A DNA stretch of 64,000 bases from Pseudoalteromonas sp. Z1A8. GTDB lineage: Bacteria; Pseudomonadota; Gammaproteobacteria; Enterobacterales; Alteromonadaceae. The position numbers were made by a program, and so were the translations under genes. The stretch lies in the NCBI RefSeq assembly GCF_011378855.1, contig NZ_WTLB01000009.1, forward strand, positions 42,986-106,985, read 5' to 3'. Shown in pieces: positions 27,773 through 37,237 of the stretch. Under the pieces are notes generated by a model. That model did not search any database and was not told where the DNA came from. It saw nothing but the letters and a program-made list of their open reading frames with translations. The number at the start of each line of letters is the position of its first letter. Within the stretch, counting starts at the first letter, position 1.

Positions 27773-30487
27773 GTGAAGTTAATTAAATTAATTACGGTAC
27801 TGCTAGTTTTTGCAATAGCTACACCAACATTTGCGCAAGGAAGTGGTCAAGGTGTTGCGCCAACTGAGCAACAACTAGAACAATTTAAAAAACTACCAAA
27901 GGCACAACAAAAAGCGTTAGCTGAAAAATACGGTATAGATTTAGATTCACTTGGTTTTTTAGATGGTAGTCAAACGCTAGATAACGAAACTGGTGAACAA
28001 AAATCACCCTCAGTATTTCCTCGAAATTTAGAAGAGAAAGATACTGAAGAATTAACCGACGAAGAAAAATTCAAGCCAAAAGAAGAAGAAATAAAAGCAT
28101 TCGGCTACGAACTTTTCTCTGGAGAACCTACTACGTTTGCTCCTTCCGAAAATGCATTAGTCCCAAATACTTACATGGTAGGCCCGGGTGACACCTTTAC
28201 GATTAATCTATATGGTAAAGAGTCATTTAATGGTGAAGTTATAGTCGACCGAGAAGGCCGTTTAGCGATAGACAAGCTTCAGCCTGTTAATGTTGCTGGT
28301 ATGCAATATAACGAAGTTGTTGACTTAATAAAAAGCAAAGTCGAACAAGAAATGATAGGTGTAAAGGCATTCGTTTCTATGGGCGAAACACGCACTATCA
28401 GAGTGATGGTTTTAGGGGAAGCTTATAAACCAGGCGCTTATACAATTCCTTCTTTATCATCTATAACGCATGCATTATTTGTAAGTGGCGGGCTTTCAGA
28501 TATCGGATCATTACGAAATATTCAGCTTAAGCGCGCTGGAAAAACGATTAAAACACTTGATTTGTATGATCTCCTTATAAAAGGGGATAGTTCACATGAT
28601 GCTATTTTAAAACCTGGTGATGTCGTATTTATCCCACCAGTAGGGAAGCAAGTTACCTTAAGCGGTGAGGTTCGTCGCCCTGCTATTTTTGAACTTAAAG
28701 GTTCTGAGTCAATTGATGAATTAATTGCAATGGCAGGTGGTTTTAATGCACAAGCTTATCCACAAAAAACAGTTATTGAACGCTTCACAGGCAATAGCTC
28801 AAAGACTATTTTACAGTTAGATCTAACTAAAAATTCGCAGTATAAGCCTAAAAATGGCGACACGATAAAAGTTCCGGCATCAAGCGATGAGCTAGATAAT
28901 GCAGTAACACTATTAGGTGCGGTTACTTACCCTGGTAACTACTCTTGGCAACAAGGGGATAGAATTAGTCGTTTATTCACTTCAATAAAAAGTGATTTAT
29001 TACCAACTGCTGACTACGACTACGCATTAGTTGTTAGGGAAGTTAATGAAAAAGGCGATATAGAAATACACCAATTTTCTCCACTTGAAGTTTCAAAACA
29101 AAACAAAAAAAATGATATAGAACTACAGCCAAGAGATATTGTTGTTGTTTTTAGTCGTTTTCAAACAAAAGAAGAAGAAGAAACGGCATTGAAAACAGTT
29201 GCTCTTACAAAAGAGCAATTAGAATTACGCGAAAAAATAAAACTGTGGGATAAATATGAAGAAAAACAATTTTATGAATTTATCGATTTAGGTGGCTCAT
29301 TAGAAAAAGAGTTAGCTGAGCAGTTGGCAGAAGAAGAAAGTAAAAAAATCACTAATATTACCGACCTTCTTAATAGCCAAGAAAAAGAGCTAAAAGAAAG
29401 TGACTATGCTGTTTTTAGCCGCGAAAAGTTATTGAAGCCAATTATTGCCAAGCTTAACCAGCAATCTACTTATGCAAGCCAAGTTAAAATATTTGGGATC
29501 CGTGGTGAAGTTCATTTTAGTGGTGTTTATCCACTGCCAGTAAATGCGACTGTAAAAGAAGCAGTGCTCGCAGCAGGTGGCTTAAAAGAGTCAACATACC
29601 TTGAAAAAGCAGAAATTACACGTTACGACAATAAAGATAAAAGTGTATTAAATCATGTAAAGATTAATTTAAATAAAGCTCTTGCAAAAGATAGTAGTGA
29701 AAAGTTTGTAATCCAAAGTAAAGACTCAATTAGTATTTATCCAATTCCAAATTGGCAAAAAGATTTACAAATTGAGATTGTGGGCGAAGTACGCTTTCCA
29801 GGTGTTTACAGTATTCGTAAAGGCGAAGATCTAACAAGTGTATTAAAAAGAGCGGGTGGGTTTACTGAGTTTTCATATCCACAAGGTGCTATTTTTACTC
29901 GTGAATCTATTCGATTTCAAGAGCAGCAGCAACTTAATAAATTATCAGAAGATTTAAGGCGAGATATAGCAACTAAAAGCTTTAACAGCTCTATAACTGA
30001 CTCATCTCTTAGCTATAAAGATATGGATAGTTTAATCGCTGATTTAGCAAAAGTTAAAGCGGTTGGGCGTTTGGTTATAGATTTACCAGCTATTGAGCAA
30101 GGTAAAGAGCATTTACCATTACAGAATCAAGACGTGCTTTATATTCCAACAAAAAGTAATAGTATAAGCGTGGTAGGAGAAGTTAACTTTGCTACCTCAC
30201 ACATTTACAATTCGGGACTATCGCTTGACGACTATATTAATCGTAGTGGTGGATTTAAGCAGCGTGCAGATGAAGATCGTATATATATAATTAAAGCCAG
30301 TGGTTTGGTAGAAGTGCCAAATGAAGGCTCATGGTTTGCTGCAAATAAAGCAGATGAATTAAATCCGGGTGATACCATTGTTGTACCATTAGATACTGAG
30401 CACGTAGACAACTTAACTATGTGGAGTACAGCTACACAGATCCTTTATCAAATGGGTGTAGCGCTGGCTGCTATTAGTTCACTGTAA
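27773..30487 (+). CDS. Polysaccharide export protein with multiple SLBB domains (Wza/OtnA-like)
   Basis: Outer-membrane polysaccharide export (OPX) proteins form the exit pore for capsule or O-polysaccharide. The signal peptide is MKLIKLITVLLVFAIATPTFAQ. A poly-saccharide-export domain starts at GPGDTFTINLYGKE, followed by repeated SLBB domains (VLGEAYKPGAYTI, LSGEVRRPAIFEL, GAVTYPGNYSW, GIRGEVHFSGVYPL, GEVRFPGVYSI, GEVNFATSHIY). At 904 residues it is much longer than E. coli Wza (379) and resembles the large OtnA/WbfF type of Vibrio. GTG 27773 has GGAAGGA upstream; earlier starts fall in the preceding terminator. wecA follows after 39 bases. No Wzc kinase is present. Confidence 0.9.
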   Translation: MKLIKLITVLLVFAIATPTFAQGSGQGVAPTEQQLEQFKKLPKAQQKALAEKYGIDLDSLGFLDGSQTLDNETGEQKSPSVFPRNLEEKDTEELTDEEKFKPKEEEIKAFGYELFSGEPTTFAPSENALVPNTYMVGPGDTFTINLYGKESFNGEVIVDREGRLAIDKLQPVNVAGMQYNEVVDLIKSKVEQEMIGVKAFVSMGETRTIRVMVLGEAYKPGAYTIPSLSSITHALFVSGGLSDIGSLRNIQLKRAGKTIKTLDLYDLLIKGDSSHDAILKPGDVVFIPPVGKQVTLSGEVRRPAIFELKGSESIDELIAMAGGFNAQAYPQKTVIERFTGNSSKTILQLDLTKNSQYKPKNGDTIKVPASSDELDNAVTLLGAVTYPGNYSWQQGDRISRLFTSIKSDLLPTADYDYALVVREVNEKGDIEIHQFSPLEVSKQNKKNDIELQPRDIVVVFSRFQTKEEEETALKTVALTKEQLELREKIKLWDKYEEKQFYEFIDLGGSLEKELAEQLAEEESKKITNITDLLNSQEKELKESDYAVFSREKLLKPIIAKLNQQSTYASQVKIFGIRGEVHFSGVYPLPVNATVKEAVLAAGGLKESTYLEKAEITRYDNKDKSVLNHVKINLNKALAKDSSEKFVIQSKDSISIYPIPNWQKDLQIEIVGEVRFPGVYSIRKGEDLTSVLKRAGGFTEFSYPQGAIFTRESIRFQEQQQLNKLSEDLRRDIATKSFNSSITDSSLSYKDMDSLIADLAKVKAVGRLVIDLPAIEQGKEHLPLQNQDVLYIPTKSNSISVVGEVNFATSHIYNSGLSLDDYINRSGGFKQRADEDRIYIIKASGLVEVPNEGSWFAANKADELNPGDTIVVPLDTEHVDNLTMWSTATQILYQMGVALAAISSL

Positions 30488-30526
30488 ACATGAAGTGTAT
30501 TTCTAAAGAGAAATTGGGCCTTCGCT

Positions 30527-31591
30527 ATGATATTTGAACTTGTTATGTTGTTTTTCGCATTTATTTTTTCGTATATAGTTATATTTGCTATAACACCACT
30601 AGCCGTAAAATTTGGTTTAGTAGACATGCCATGCAACCGAAAGCAGCACGATGGAGCAATACCGCTAATTGGTGGGTTATCGATTTTTTTAGCGGTATTT
30701 ATATCTGTTATGGTATTTTATCCACTTACTACACAAGTTATTAGTTATTTAGTGTGTGCTGGTGCAATTGTTATATTGGGCGTTGTTGACGACTACCGCC
30801 AACTGGGTGTAAAAATTAGGTTGTGTGTACAGGTAGTTGTCGCGCTAGTTATGATTTTGGGCAGTGATGTATATATACAAAACCTCGGAGATCTCTTTTC
30901 TTTAGGTGATGTTAATTTAAGTTGGTTTGGCATTATATTTACAATCATTAGTGTTATAGCCTGTATAAATGCTTTCAATATGATAGATGGTATCGATGGA
31001 TTAGCAGGCTCGCTTAGTATATTAACGTTACTCTCAGTATTTATTTTAATGTTACTAAGTGGTAATTATGCTTTTGCATATTTACCTCTCATCATAGTTG
31101 CGACTGTAGCACCGTACTTAGCATTTAATTTGGGTATTAAGGGTCATAAAAACAAAAAAATATTTATGGGCGATGCCGGTTCAATGTTTATCGGTTTAAG
31201 TGTTATTTGGTTTTTAATGGTAAGTACACAAGCAAGTGAGCCCGCTTTTAGGCCTGTAACGGCACTTTGGATTATTGCAGTTCCGCTAATGGATATGTTG
31301 GCAATTATAATTCGTCGTACCCGAAAGGGGATATCTCCATTTCATGCAGATAGAGATCACTTGCATCACATATTTATGCGAGTAGGCTTTAGCCCTCGTC
31401 GAGCTTTAAGTGTCATATTATTATTTGCAGTGATTATGAGCTCAATTGGAATCTTAGGTGAAATACTCCAAGTGCCAGAATGGTTAATGCTAGCGTTATT
31501 TATATTTGTGTTTGTACTTTATGCGTTAACGTTGCAACATTGCTGGAAAGTAGCCCGTTTTTTAAGACGAAAAAACATTAAGCATAAGTGA
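30527..31591 (+). CDS. wecA: UDP-GlcNAc:undecaprenyl-phosphate GlcNAc-1-phosphate transferase
   Basis: WecA begins lipid-linked assembly of O-antigen and enterobacterial common antigen by moving GlcNAc-1-P onto undecaprenyl phosphate. About ten or eleven membrane helices can be seen. The catalytic Asp motifs are VVDDYRQLG and NMIDGIDGLAG, plus GDAGSMFIG, and the HADRDHLHHIFMR loop is the WecA-type signature. The length of 354 residues is close to E. coli (367). It lies between the export protein and the secretion genes; gspG starts 14 bases later, so all are likely co-transcribed. Confidence 0.94.
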   Translation: MIFELVMLFFAFIFSYIVIFAITPLAVKFGLVDMPCNRKQHDGAIPLIGGLSIFLAVFISVMVFYPLTTQVISYLVCAGAIVILGVVDDYRQLGVKIRLCVQVVVALVMILGSDVYIQNLGDLFSLGDVNLSWFGIIFTIISVIACINAFNMIDGIDGLAGSLSILTLLSVFILMLLSGNYAFAYLPLIIVATVAPYLAFNLGIKGHKNKKIFMGDAGSMFIGLSVIWFLMVSTQASEPAFRPVTALWIIAVPLMDMLAIIIRRTRKGISPFHADRDHLHHIFMRVGFSPRRALSVILLFAVIMSSIGILGEILQVPEWLMLALFIFVFVLYALTLQHCWKVARFLRRKNIKHK

Positions 31592-31605
31592 ATTAAGAGA
31601 GAGTT

Positions 31606-32001
31606 ATGAAAAAAAATCACGGTTTTACAATGATGGAACTACTCGTTGTTATTGTTATTTTAGGTTTACTAATGTCGTTAGTAGCACCTAAGTTTTTCTC
31701 AAAATTAAGTTCGTCTGAGCGAAAAATTGCAGCAGCGCAAATGTCATCATTTGAAACAGCAATAGACACTTACCGTCTTGATTTAGGTAAATACCCAACA
31801 GAACTATCGCAGCTACGCCAAGGCGATGAGCCTCGTTGGGATGGTCCTTATTTGCCAAAAGATGTTCCGCTAGATCCTTGGGGAAACCCATACATATATA
31901 AAGTACCAGGTACAGAAGGTAATCCGTACAGCTTAAAATCATATGGCAGTGATGGCAAAGAAGGTGGCACAGAAAATAACGCGGACATCATTCATCAATA
32001 A
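31606..32001 (+). CDS. gspG: Type II secretion major pseudopilin GspG
   Basis: GspG is the main subunit of the T2SS pseudopilus. The short leader MKKNHG is followed by the prepilin cleavage motif FTMMELLVV with Glu at +5 and a hydrophobic helix. The C-terminal PLDPWGNPYIY and SYGSDGKEGG are hallmarks of GspG, including its calcium-binding loop. The mature length of about 125 residues is normal. Its stop overlaps the gspE start by one base. It opens the secretion block, unlike the usual order in which gspC comes first. Confidence 0.95.
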   Translation: MKKNHGFTMMELLVVIVILGLLMSLVAPKFFSKLSSSERKIAAAQMSSFETAIDTYRLDLGKYPTELSQLRQGDEPRWDGPYLPKDVPLDPWGNPYIYKVPGTEGNPYSLKSYGSDGKEGGTENNADIIHQ

Positions 32002-33650
32002 TGCAACTACATGACCTACTGCTTAACAAATTTAGCATCGATCCGCACGATCTTGAACGTGCAACAAGCTACCAAGCAAAATACAGTGGCCGACTTGAAC
32101 AGATTCTCGTTAATATGGGAAGTTTGCCAGAGGATCAAGTTGCATTATTGCTAAGTGAATACTTAGATATTCCTTTGTTTACCAATGAGCAATATGCAAA
32201 TTTTGCTCCTTTAATGATAGATAAACCAATACTCGATATTTTTATATCGCAAAACTGGGTGCCTATTAGCGAAGATGCTCAGCATATTGAATTTGCCTGT
32301 AAGGATCCGCTAAACCAAGTAATGAACGAATGGTTAATTAAAAATAACCAAGCGTACTCATTATTTATAGCAAACGAAGTTGATATACAGCTGCTAATAG
32401 CTAAATACGAAGAACCCACAGCCGATATTTTTGACGACAACCCACTTGACGAAGAAGAGCGCCTTAAAGAGTTAGCAACAGAAGCACCAACGGTAAATTT
32501 ACTTAACTCGCTTATTAGCCGAGCACTGCGTCAAGGTGCTTCCGACATGCACCTTGAGCCGTATCAAGGGCGCTACCGCGCACGTTTTCGTGTAGATGGT
32601 GTATTACACGAAGCTGAAACAATATCAGCTCGAAAGCAATTACCAATAATAACTCGATTAAAAATACTTTCGGGTATGGATATAGCCGAAAAACGCCGTC
32701 CGCAAGACGGCAAAATAGAAATGAAAATTGCCAATCAAGAAATCGACATTCGTGTATCGGCACTTCCATTAAACGACGGCGAATCGGTAGTAATGCGTTT
32801 TTTACGCAAAGAAAACGTACGTTACGACATGTCAGTTCTTGGTTTATCGTCAGATATAAATCAATTGATTTTAGAAGACATAAAAACCACCTCCGGAGTG
32901 GTATTACTTACAGGCCCTACAGGGTCGGGTAAAACCACCACCTTATATACCTTTTTAAATGCGTTAAATAACGACGATGTAAAAATTATTACCCTAGAGG
33001 ACCCGGTTGAATATCAATTGCCGGGTATAAACCAAGTGCAGGTTAATAGCGATATAGGTTTTGACTTTTCGGCAGGCCTGCGCTCAGTAGTACGACAAGA
33101 TCCCGACATAATAATGTTAGGTGAAATACGCGACAAAGAAACGGCTCAAATTGCACTGCAATCGGCGCTTACGGGGCATTTAGTATTTAGTACGGTGCAT
33201 ACTAACGACGCTGCAAGTGCATACACCCGTTTACTTGACTTAGGGGTTGAAGAATTTTTACTTAACGCCGCATTAGTATCAATTGTAGCGCAGCGTCTAG
33301 CGCGTAAAATATGTGCCAACTGCTCAGAGCCAGAGCCAAACGCACAACAACTAATAGAAAAATACGATCTTAATAATTTTGCCGAGCGTTTTAACTTACC
33401 AAAAATAGAATTAAAACGAGGCAAAGGTTGCGAGCACTGTAGCCAAACCGGTTATAAAGGGCGTATGGCTGTAACTGAGTATTTACGTTGCGACAGTGAA
33501 ATAAAAGCCATGCCCAAAAATGCCGACTTTATCCCTAAAGCAAAGCAGCATAACCAAAGCTTAAATAGGCGTACATTATTAGAAGATGGCTTATATAAAG
33601 CGGTGCTTGGTCAAACTACCATAGCAGAAGTAATTAGGGTTGCTGGTTAA
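32001..33650 (+). CDS. gspE: Type II secretion ATPase GspE
   Basis: This cytoplasmic hexameric ATPase powers pseudopilus assembly. It has an N-terminal GspE domain, the Walker A GPTGSGKTT, the Asp box, Walker B DPDIIMLGEIRD, the His box VHTNDA and the zinc-binding tetracysteine (CANC ... CEHC). The 549 residues exceed the usual ~500 because of the N-terminal region. It overlaps gspG by one base and gspF by one base. Confidence 0.95.
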   Translation: MQLHDLLLNKFSIDPHDLERATSYQAKYSGRLEQILVNMGSLPEDQVALLLSEYLDIPLFTNEQYANFAPLMIDKPILDIFISQNWVPISEDAQHIEFACKDPLNQVMNEWLIKNNQAYSLFIANEVDIQLLIAKYEEPTADIFDDNPLDEEERLKELATEAPTVNLLNSLISRALRQGASDMHLEPYQGRYRARFRVDGVLHEAETISARKQLPIITRLKILSGMDIAEKRRPQDGKIEMKIANQEIDIRVSALPLNDGESVVMRFLRKENVRYDMSVLGLSSDINQLILEDIKTTSGVVLLTGPTGSGKTTTLYTFLNALNNDDVKIITLEDPVEYQLPGINQVQVNSDIGFDFSAGLRSVVRQDPDIIMLGEIRDKETAQIALQSALTGHLVFSTVHTNDAASAYTRLLDLGVEEFLLNAALVSIVAQRLARKICANCSEPEPNAQQLIEKYDLNNFAERFNLPKIELKRGKGCEHCSQTGYKGRMAVTEYLRCDSEIKAMPKNADFIPKAKQHNQSLNRRTLLEDGLYKAVLGQTTIAEVIRVAG

Positions 33651-34852
33651 TGCCACTATTTAATTACAAAGCTTACGATGGGTCGGGTGCTAAGTCGCAT
33701 GGGCAAATAGATGCCATCGATCAGCAAGATGCTCTTGCTAAGCTAAAATCCCAAAAGTTACTTGCCTTTGAAGTAACCGAAGAAAAAAAGCAAGTATCGT
33801 TTGGGCTATCGTTTAATAGCAAAATATCGTTGTCTGATCTTGAATTTTTAACCGCTGAGCTCAGTTTATTGCTTGCAACAGGTGTAAGAATTGACCGTGG
33901 CCTCGACATTATAAGGCGTACAAAGGCAAAAGCTGCGCTGGCAAAAATGTTAGGCGATATAAGTAATACAATAAAAAAAGGCAGTAGCTTATCGCAGGCA
34001 TGTAGGGCGCACCCCGACGTTTTTGATAATCTTTATTGTAACTTAATAGAGTTAGGTGAAGCCTCAGGTAACTTAAGTGAAATATTTGCAGGGCTCGCTA
34101 AAGATCTAAAATTTAAACGCGAACTACAACGTAAAATTATTGGCTCGCTTACCTACCCTTGCGTTATTTTATTTGTATGTGTACTAAGTATATTTTTTAT
34201 ATTTAATTTTATTATACCTAAAATGGCCGACATGTTTAGCCAGCTAGAAACCATGCCATGGTACACCGAAGTTATGCTCTCTATTAGTGCATGGATGAAC
34301 CAATACCAAGGACTATTAGCATTAGGAATAATCGCTATTGTGCCAGCAATTATGTGGGCCTCTAAAAAGCCCGCATTTTTAAAGTGGTGGCATAAATCGG
34401 CACTAAAGCTACCAGTTATTGCCAACGCCACTATTACCGTAGAACGAATTCGTTTTAACAGCGGTTTAAGTTTAATGCTAAAAGCGGGTGTACCTATCGA
34501 CCAAGCGCTTGAGCTTTCAACTGGTAATATTAAAAATCACGTGTTAAATCACGAAATGAATATAGCCCGTAAAAAAGTTAAGCGTGGTAGCCAGCTAACC
34601 CCCACACTGCAACAAACATCATTGTATCCACCATTTTATATATCGTTATTAGAAGTGGGCGAAGAGTCAGGCAACCTCGACATAGTATTTGAAGAAATAG
34701 CTAATCGCTCTCGTCAAGACTTTGAAACCTGGACCGACAACATGACCGCGCTTATAGAGCCACTCATGATTTTATTTATGGGCGGGTTTGTAGGTGGCAT
34801 TGTTGTAGTAATGCTAATGAGCATGGTTTCGTTAAACGACGTAGGTTTTTAA
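33650..34852 (+). CDS. gspF: Type II secretion inner-membrane platform GspF
   Basis: GspF is the polytopic platform protein linking ATPase and pseudopilus. Two homologous T2SSF domains (about 65-190 and 270-390) each carry an ELGEASGNL/EVGEESGNL motif, and three membrane helices are visible. The length of 400 residues is normal. It is tightly packed between gspE and gspH. Confidence 0.95.
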   Translation: MPLFNYKAYDGSGAKSHGQIDAIDQQDALAKLKSQKLLAFEVTEEKKQVSFGLSFNSKISLSDLEFLTAELSLLLATGVRIDRGLDIIRRTKAKAALAKMLGDISNTIKKGSSLSQACRAHPDVFDNLYCNLIELGEASGNLSEIFAGLAKDLKFKRELQRKIIGSLTYPCVILFVCVLSIFFIFNFIIPKMADMFSQLETMPWYTEVMLSISAWMNQYQGLLALGIIAIVPAIMWASKKPAFLKWWHKSALKLPVIANATITVERIRFNSGLSLMLKAGVPIDQALELSTGNIKNHVLNHEMNIARKKVKRGSQLTPTLQQTSLYPPFYISLLEVGEESGNLDIVFEEIANRSRQDFETWTDNMTALIEPLMILFMGGFVGGIVVVMLMSMVSLNDVGF

Positions 34853-35263
34853 ATGCATTTAGTTAGTTATAGGTTTAATAAAGGGTTTACCCTAATTGAG
34901 CTTATTATTGTACTTAGTATTGTAGGTTTGCTACTTGCTATAGTTGCGCCTATATCTATTAAAGCGGTAGATAAAACTGAGGCTAAAACAGAGCTATTAA
35001 GCACAACAAAATGGATTAAAAACATAGGTTTTCAGGCATTTATAGAACAACAAAATTACGCATTAGAGCTCACTGGTAATACTTTAAACTTATATCAAAA
35101 ACCAAGTAACCTATTAGTTAAAACTAAAACGTTAGAGTCGTTAAGCTTTACTCAGCAGTGGGTTAACTTTAATGCTAATGGCTTTGTGACACCAGAGCAC
35201 ATTAATGGTCATTTTAGAAATGAGCCTTTGTCTATTATGCTTGAGCCAGCAAATGAAAAATAA
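34853..35263 (+). CDS. gspH: Type II secretion minor pseudopilin GspH
   Basis: The protein has the leader MHLVSYRFNKG and prepilin motif FTLIELIIVLSIVG with Glu at +5, followed by a short globular domain (136 residues in all). Position after gspF and the small size fit the minor pseudopilin GspH. The sequence beyond the helix is divergent, so the H assignment rests partly on order. It overlaps gspI by 11 bases. Confidence 0.82.
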   Translation: MHLVSYRFNKGFTLIELIIVLSIVGLLLAIVAPISIKAVDKTEAKTELLSTTKWIKNIGFQAFIEQQNYALELTGNTLNLYQKPSNLLVKTKTLESLSFTQQWVNFNANGFVTPEHINGHFRNEPLSIMLEPANEK

Positions 35264-35684
35264 AAACAGCACCGGTTTTACCTTAATAGAACTGCTAGTT
35301 GCCACCATTATTTTATTTATGGCAATGGGAGCCGTATCGCTAATTTACCGTGGCGCATTTATATCAAGCGAAAAAGCCAGTAACCACGTTAATATAGTGG
35401 CTAATGTGCCCGCATTATTAAGCCAAATAAAGCAGCAAGTACAAAGTGCAAGCGCCGAGCAAACACAACTAAACGGCCAAGGCAATGCATGGCAAAGTAC
35501 TTACACGTGGCAAGCAAACGTACAGCAAACAAAAAAAATTACCGATCCCACAATGGCACTGGAGTTTGGTGAGGGTAACTCAGTAAAAACGCAATTTAAA
35601 CTATGGCAAGTAACCCTCGTTATTAACAGCCATGGTATTGAAAAAAACTACACCTTTAACGAAGTGAGCTGGCACGATGCGTAA
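35253..35684 (+). CDS. gspI: Type II secretion minor pseudopilin GspI
   Basis: The start at 35253 gives the leader MKNKNSTG followed by FTLIELLVATIILFMAMGAV, a standard prepilin N-terminus. The open frame extends upstream to 35205, but those residues would be an unlikely long leader. The 143-residue length and place between H and J suit GspI, which forms the pseudopilus tip with J and K. Confidence 0.8.
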   Translation: MKNKNSTGFTLIELLVATIILFMAMGAVSLIYRGAFISSEKASNHVNIVANVPALLSQIKQQVQSASAEQTQLNGQGNAWQSTYTWQANVQQTKKITDPTMALEFGEGNSVKTQFKLWQVTLVINSHGIEKNYTFNEVSWHDA

Positions 35685-36357
35685 ACAGCAAGGCTTTACT
35701 TTAATAGAACTACTAATATCGGTTACGTTACTGTCGTTACTTATGTTTACTGGCAACTACGTGTATATGCAATTAGCATCACGCTGGAACAAAGAGCTAG
35801 GTAGTTTTGAGCAAAATGCCGCGCAAACCAAGGCCGTTTACTTATTGCAAAGCACGCTTGATGGCGTAGAGCCCTACTTAATTAAAAATAAAAAAGGTCG
35901 CCCCGAAATGTTTTTTGTAGGGGGCAGTGACAGTTTGTTAGCTATCACCAAGCGCGGCCTTATAGATACACAAAATCCCGAAATATTTAGATTAACTGCC
36001 GTGCAAACCCCAAACGGAAAATATAATTTAGTTTATCAAGCTATATCGGGTAGTGAGTTATTGCTTATTAATACCGAGCAAAATATAGAGTTTACTAGGC
36101 AAAAAATATTATTAACTAACCTAGATGAAGTTACTATAAATTATTTTGGCTGGAAAAATCTAGATGAAATGGCAATGCAAACTCCCGGTGTTTTACCCAC
36201 TTGGCAAAACACCTACTCGGGGATTGACCAACAACTTACACCGCAAAAAATAAAAGTCACCTTAGTTAAAAACCAGCAACCACTTACGTTTTATAGCCAG
36301 TTAGATAAAGAGGCAAACACCTGGTTTAGTAACTACATGCAAGCCGGTGACTTTTAA
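35677..36357 (+). CDS. gspJ: Type II secretion minor pseudopilin GspJ
   Basis: The leader MRKQQG and motif FTLIELLISVTLLSLLM mark a prepilin. The larger globular domain (226 residues in total) with an early ASRWN segment is typical of GspJ. It overlaps gspI by 8 bases and gspK by one, which indicates translational coupling. Confidence 0.85.
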   Translation: MRKQQGFTLIELLISVTLLSLLMFTGNYVYMQLASRWNKELGSFEQNAAQTKAVYLLQSTLDGVEPYLIKNKKGRPEMFFVGGSDSLLAITKRGLIDTQNPEIFRLTAVQTPNGKYNLVYQAISGSELLLINTEQNIEFTRQKILLTNLDEVTINYFGWKNLDEMAMQTPGVLPTWQNTYSGIDQQLTPQKIKVTLVKNQQPLTFYSQLDKEANTWFSNYMQAGDF

Positions 36358-37229
36358 TGCAGCGTAGTATCGCGGGTATAGCGTTAGTGCAAGTATTGTT
36401 AATTGTGGCCGTGCTTTCAATACTTGCTTTATATTTTACCCAGTCGGCACGCAATCAGGTACATAATGCCACCTTAATGGTCGACAAAGCACAAGCCTAT
36501 GTAGAGCTACACAGCGCAGAAGCCAACGTGTTGTATGCCTTACTAACAGAGCCAAAAAATCCAGAGAAAAGCAATCAAGTAAATAATCAAAACACAAGTA
36601 CGCTTATTAACAGTTGGAACTTTTATGGAGCACAGTTTACATACAACCAATATGTAAATGTTGCTTTGCAAGATTTACGCGGGCTGCTTAATTTGCATTA
36701 CCCAAATAAGCAGAGGTTAAGGCAACTATTGACCTACAGTGGCCTAAATGATTATGATGCGCAGCTAACTTCGCAGCAAATAATAGATTGGCAAAACTTA
36801 GATACGCGCTCAGATTACATACCCAGCACTGTAACCGCGCGTCATGCCGCTATTCACGATATAAGCGAGCTTAAGCACTTAGGCTTAAAGCCTGAGCTGT
36901 TAAATATATTACAAGCGAACACAACACAATATAAAAAAGGGGCGTTTAACCCCATGACAGCGCCCGACTCGCTGCTTAACGCATTATTAAGTAGCGACGT
37001 AGCAGCCCATGTTATTATGCTACGTAATGCAAAACAGTTAACAGTACAAGAGTTTGCGCAAGTAACGGGCTTTAGTGAAAGTGAAGATATTATTTTATAT
37101 CCGTCAAATTTATTTAAAGTAACCTTGCAAGCTCACGTGGGCGACGCAAGCATAAAAAAAGTAATTTATTACCATTTGCAACCAACCGGCAAGCCGGTGG
37201 TCAACATAGTGGCAGTTAAGGCGCAGTAG
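36357..37229 (+). CDS. gspK: Type II secretion minor pseudopilin GspK
   Basis: GspK caps the pseudopilus tip. It starts MQRSIAGIALVQVLLIVAVLSILAL and, as expected for GspK, lacks the Glu at +5. The saposin-like helical insert is suggested by the LNLHYPNKQRLRQLLTYSGL and IIDWQNLDTRSDY segments. The length is 290 residues. Confidence 0.87.
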   Translation: MQRSIAGIALVQVLLIVAVLSILALYFTQSARNQVHNATLMVDKAQAYVELHSAEANVLYALLTEPKNPEKSNQVNNQNTSTLINSWNFYGAQFTYNQYVNVALQDLRGLLNLHYPNKQRLRQLLTYSGLNDYDAQLTSQQIIDWQNLDTRSDYIPSTVTARHAAIHDISELKHLGLKPELLNILQANTTQYKKGAFNPMTAPDSLLNALLSSDVAAHVIMLRNAKQLTVQEFAQVTGFSESEDIILYPSNLFKVTLQAHVGDASIKKVIYYHLQPTGKPVVNIVAVKAQ

Positions 37230-37237
37230 AGCATTTA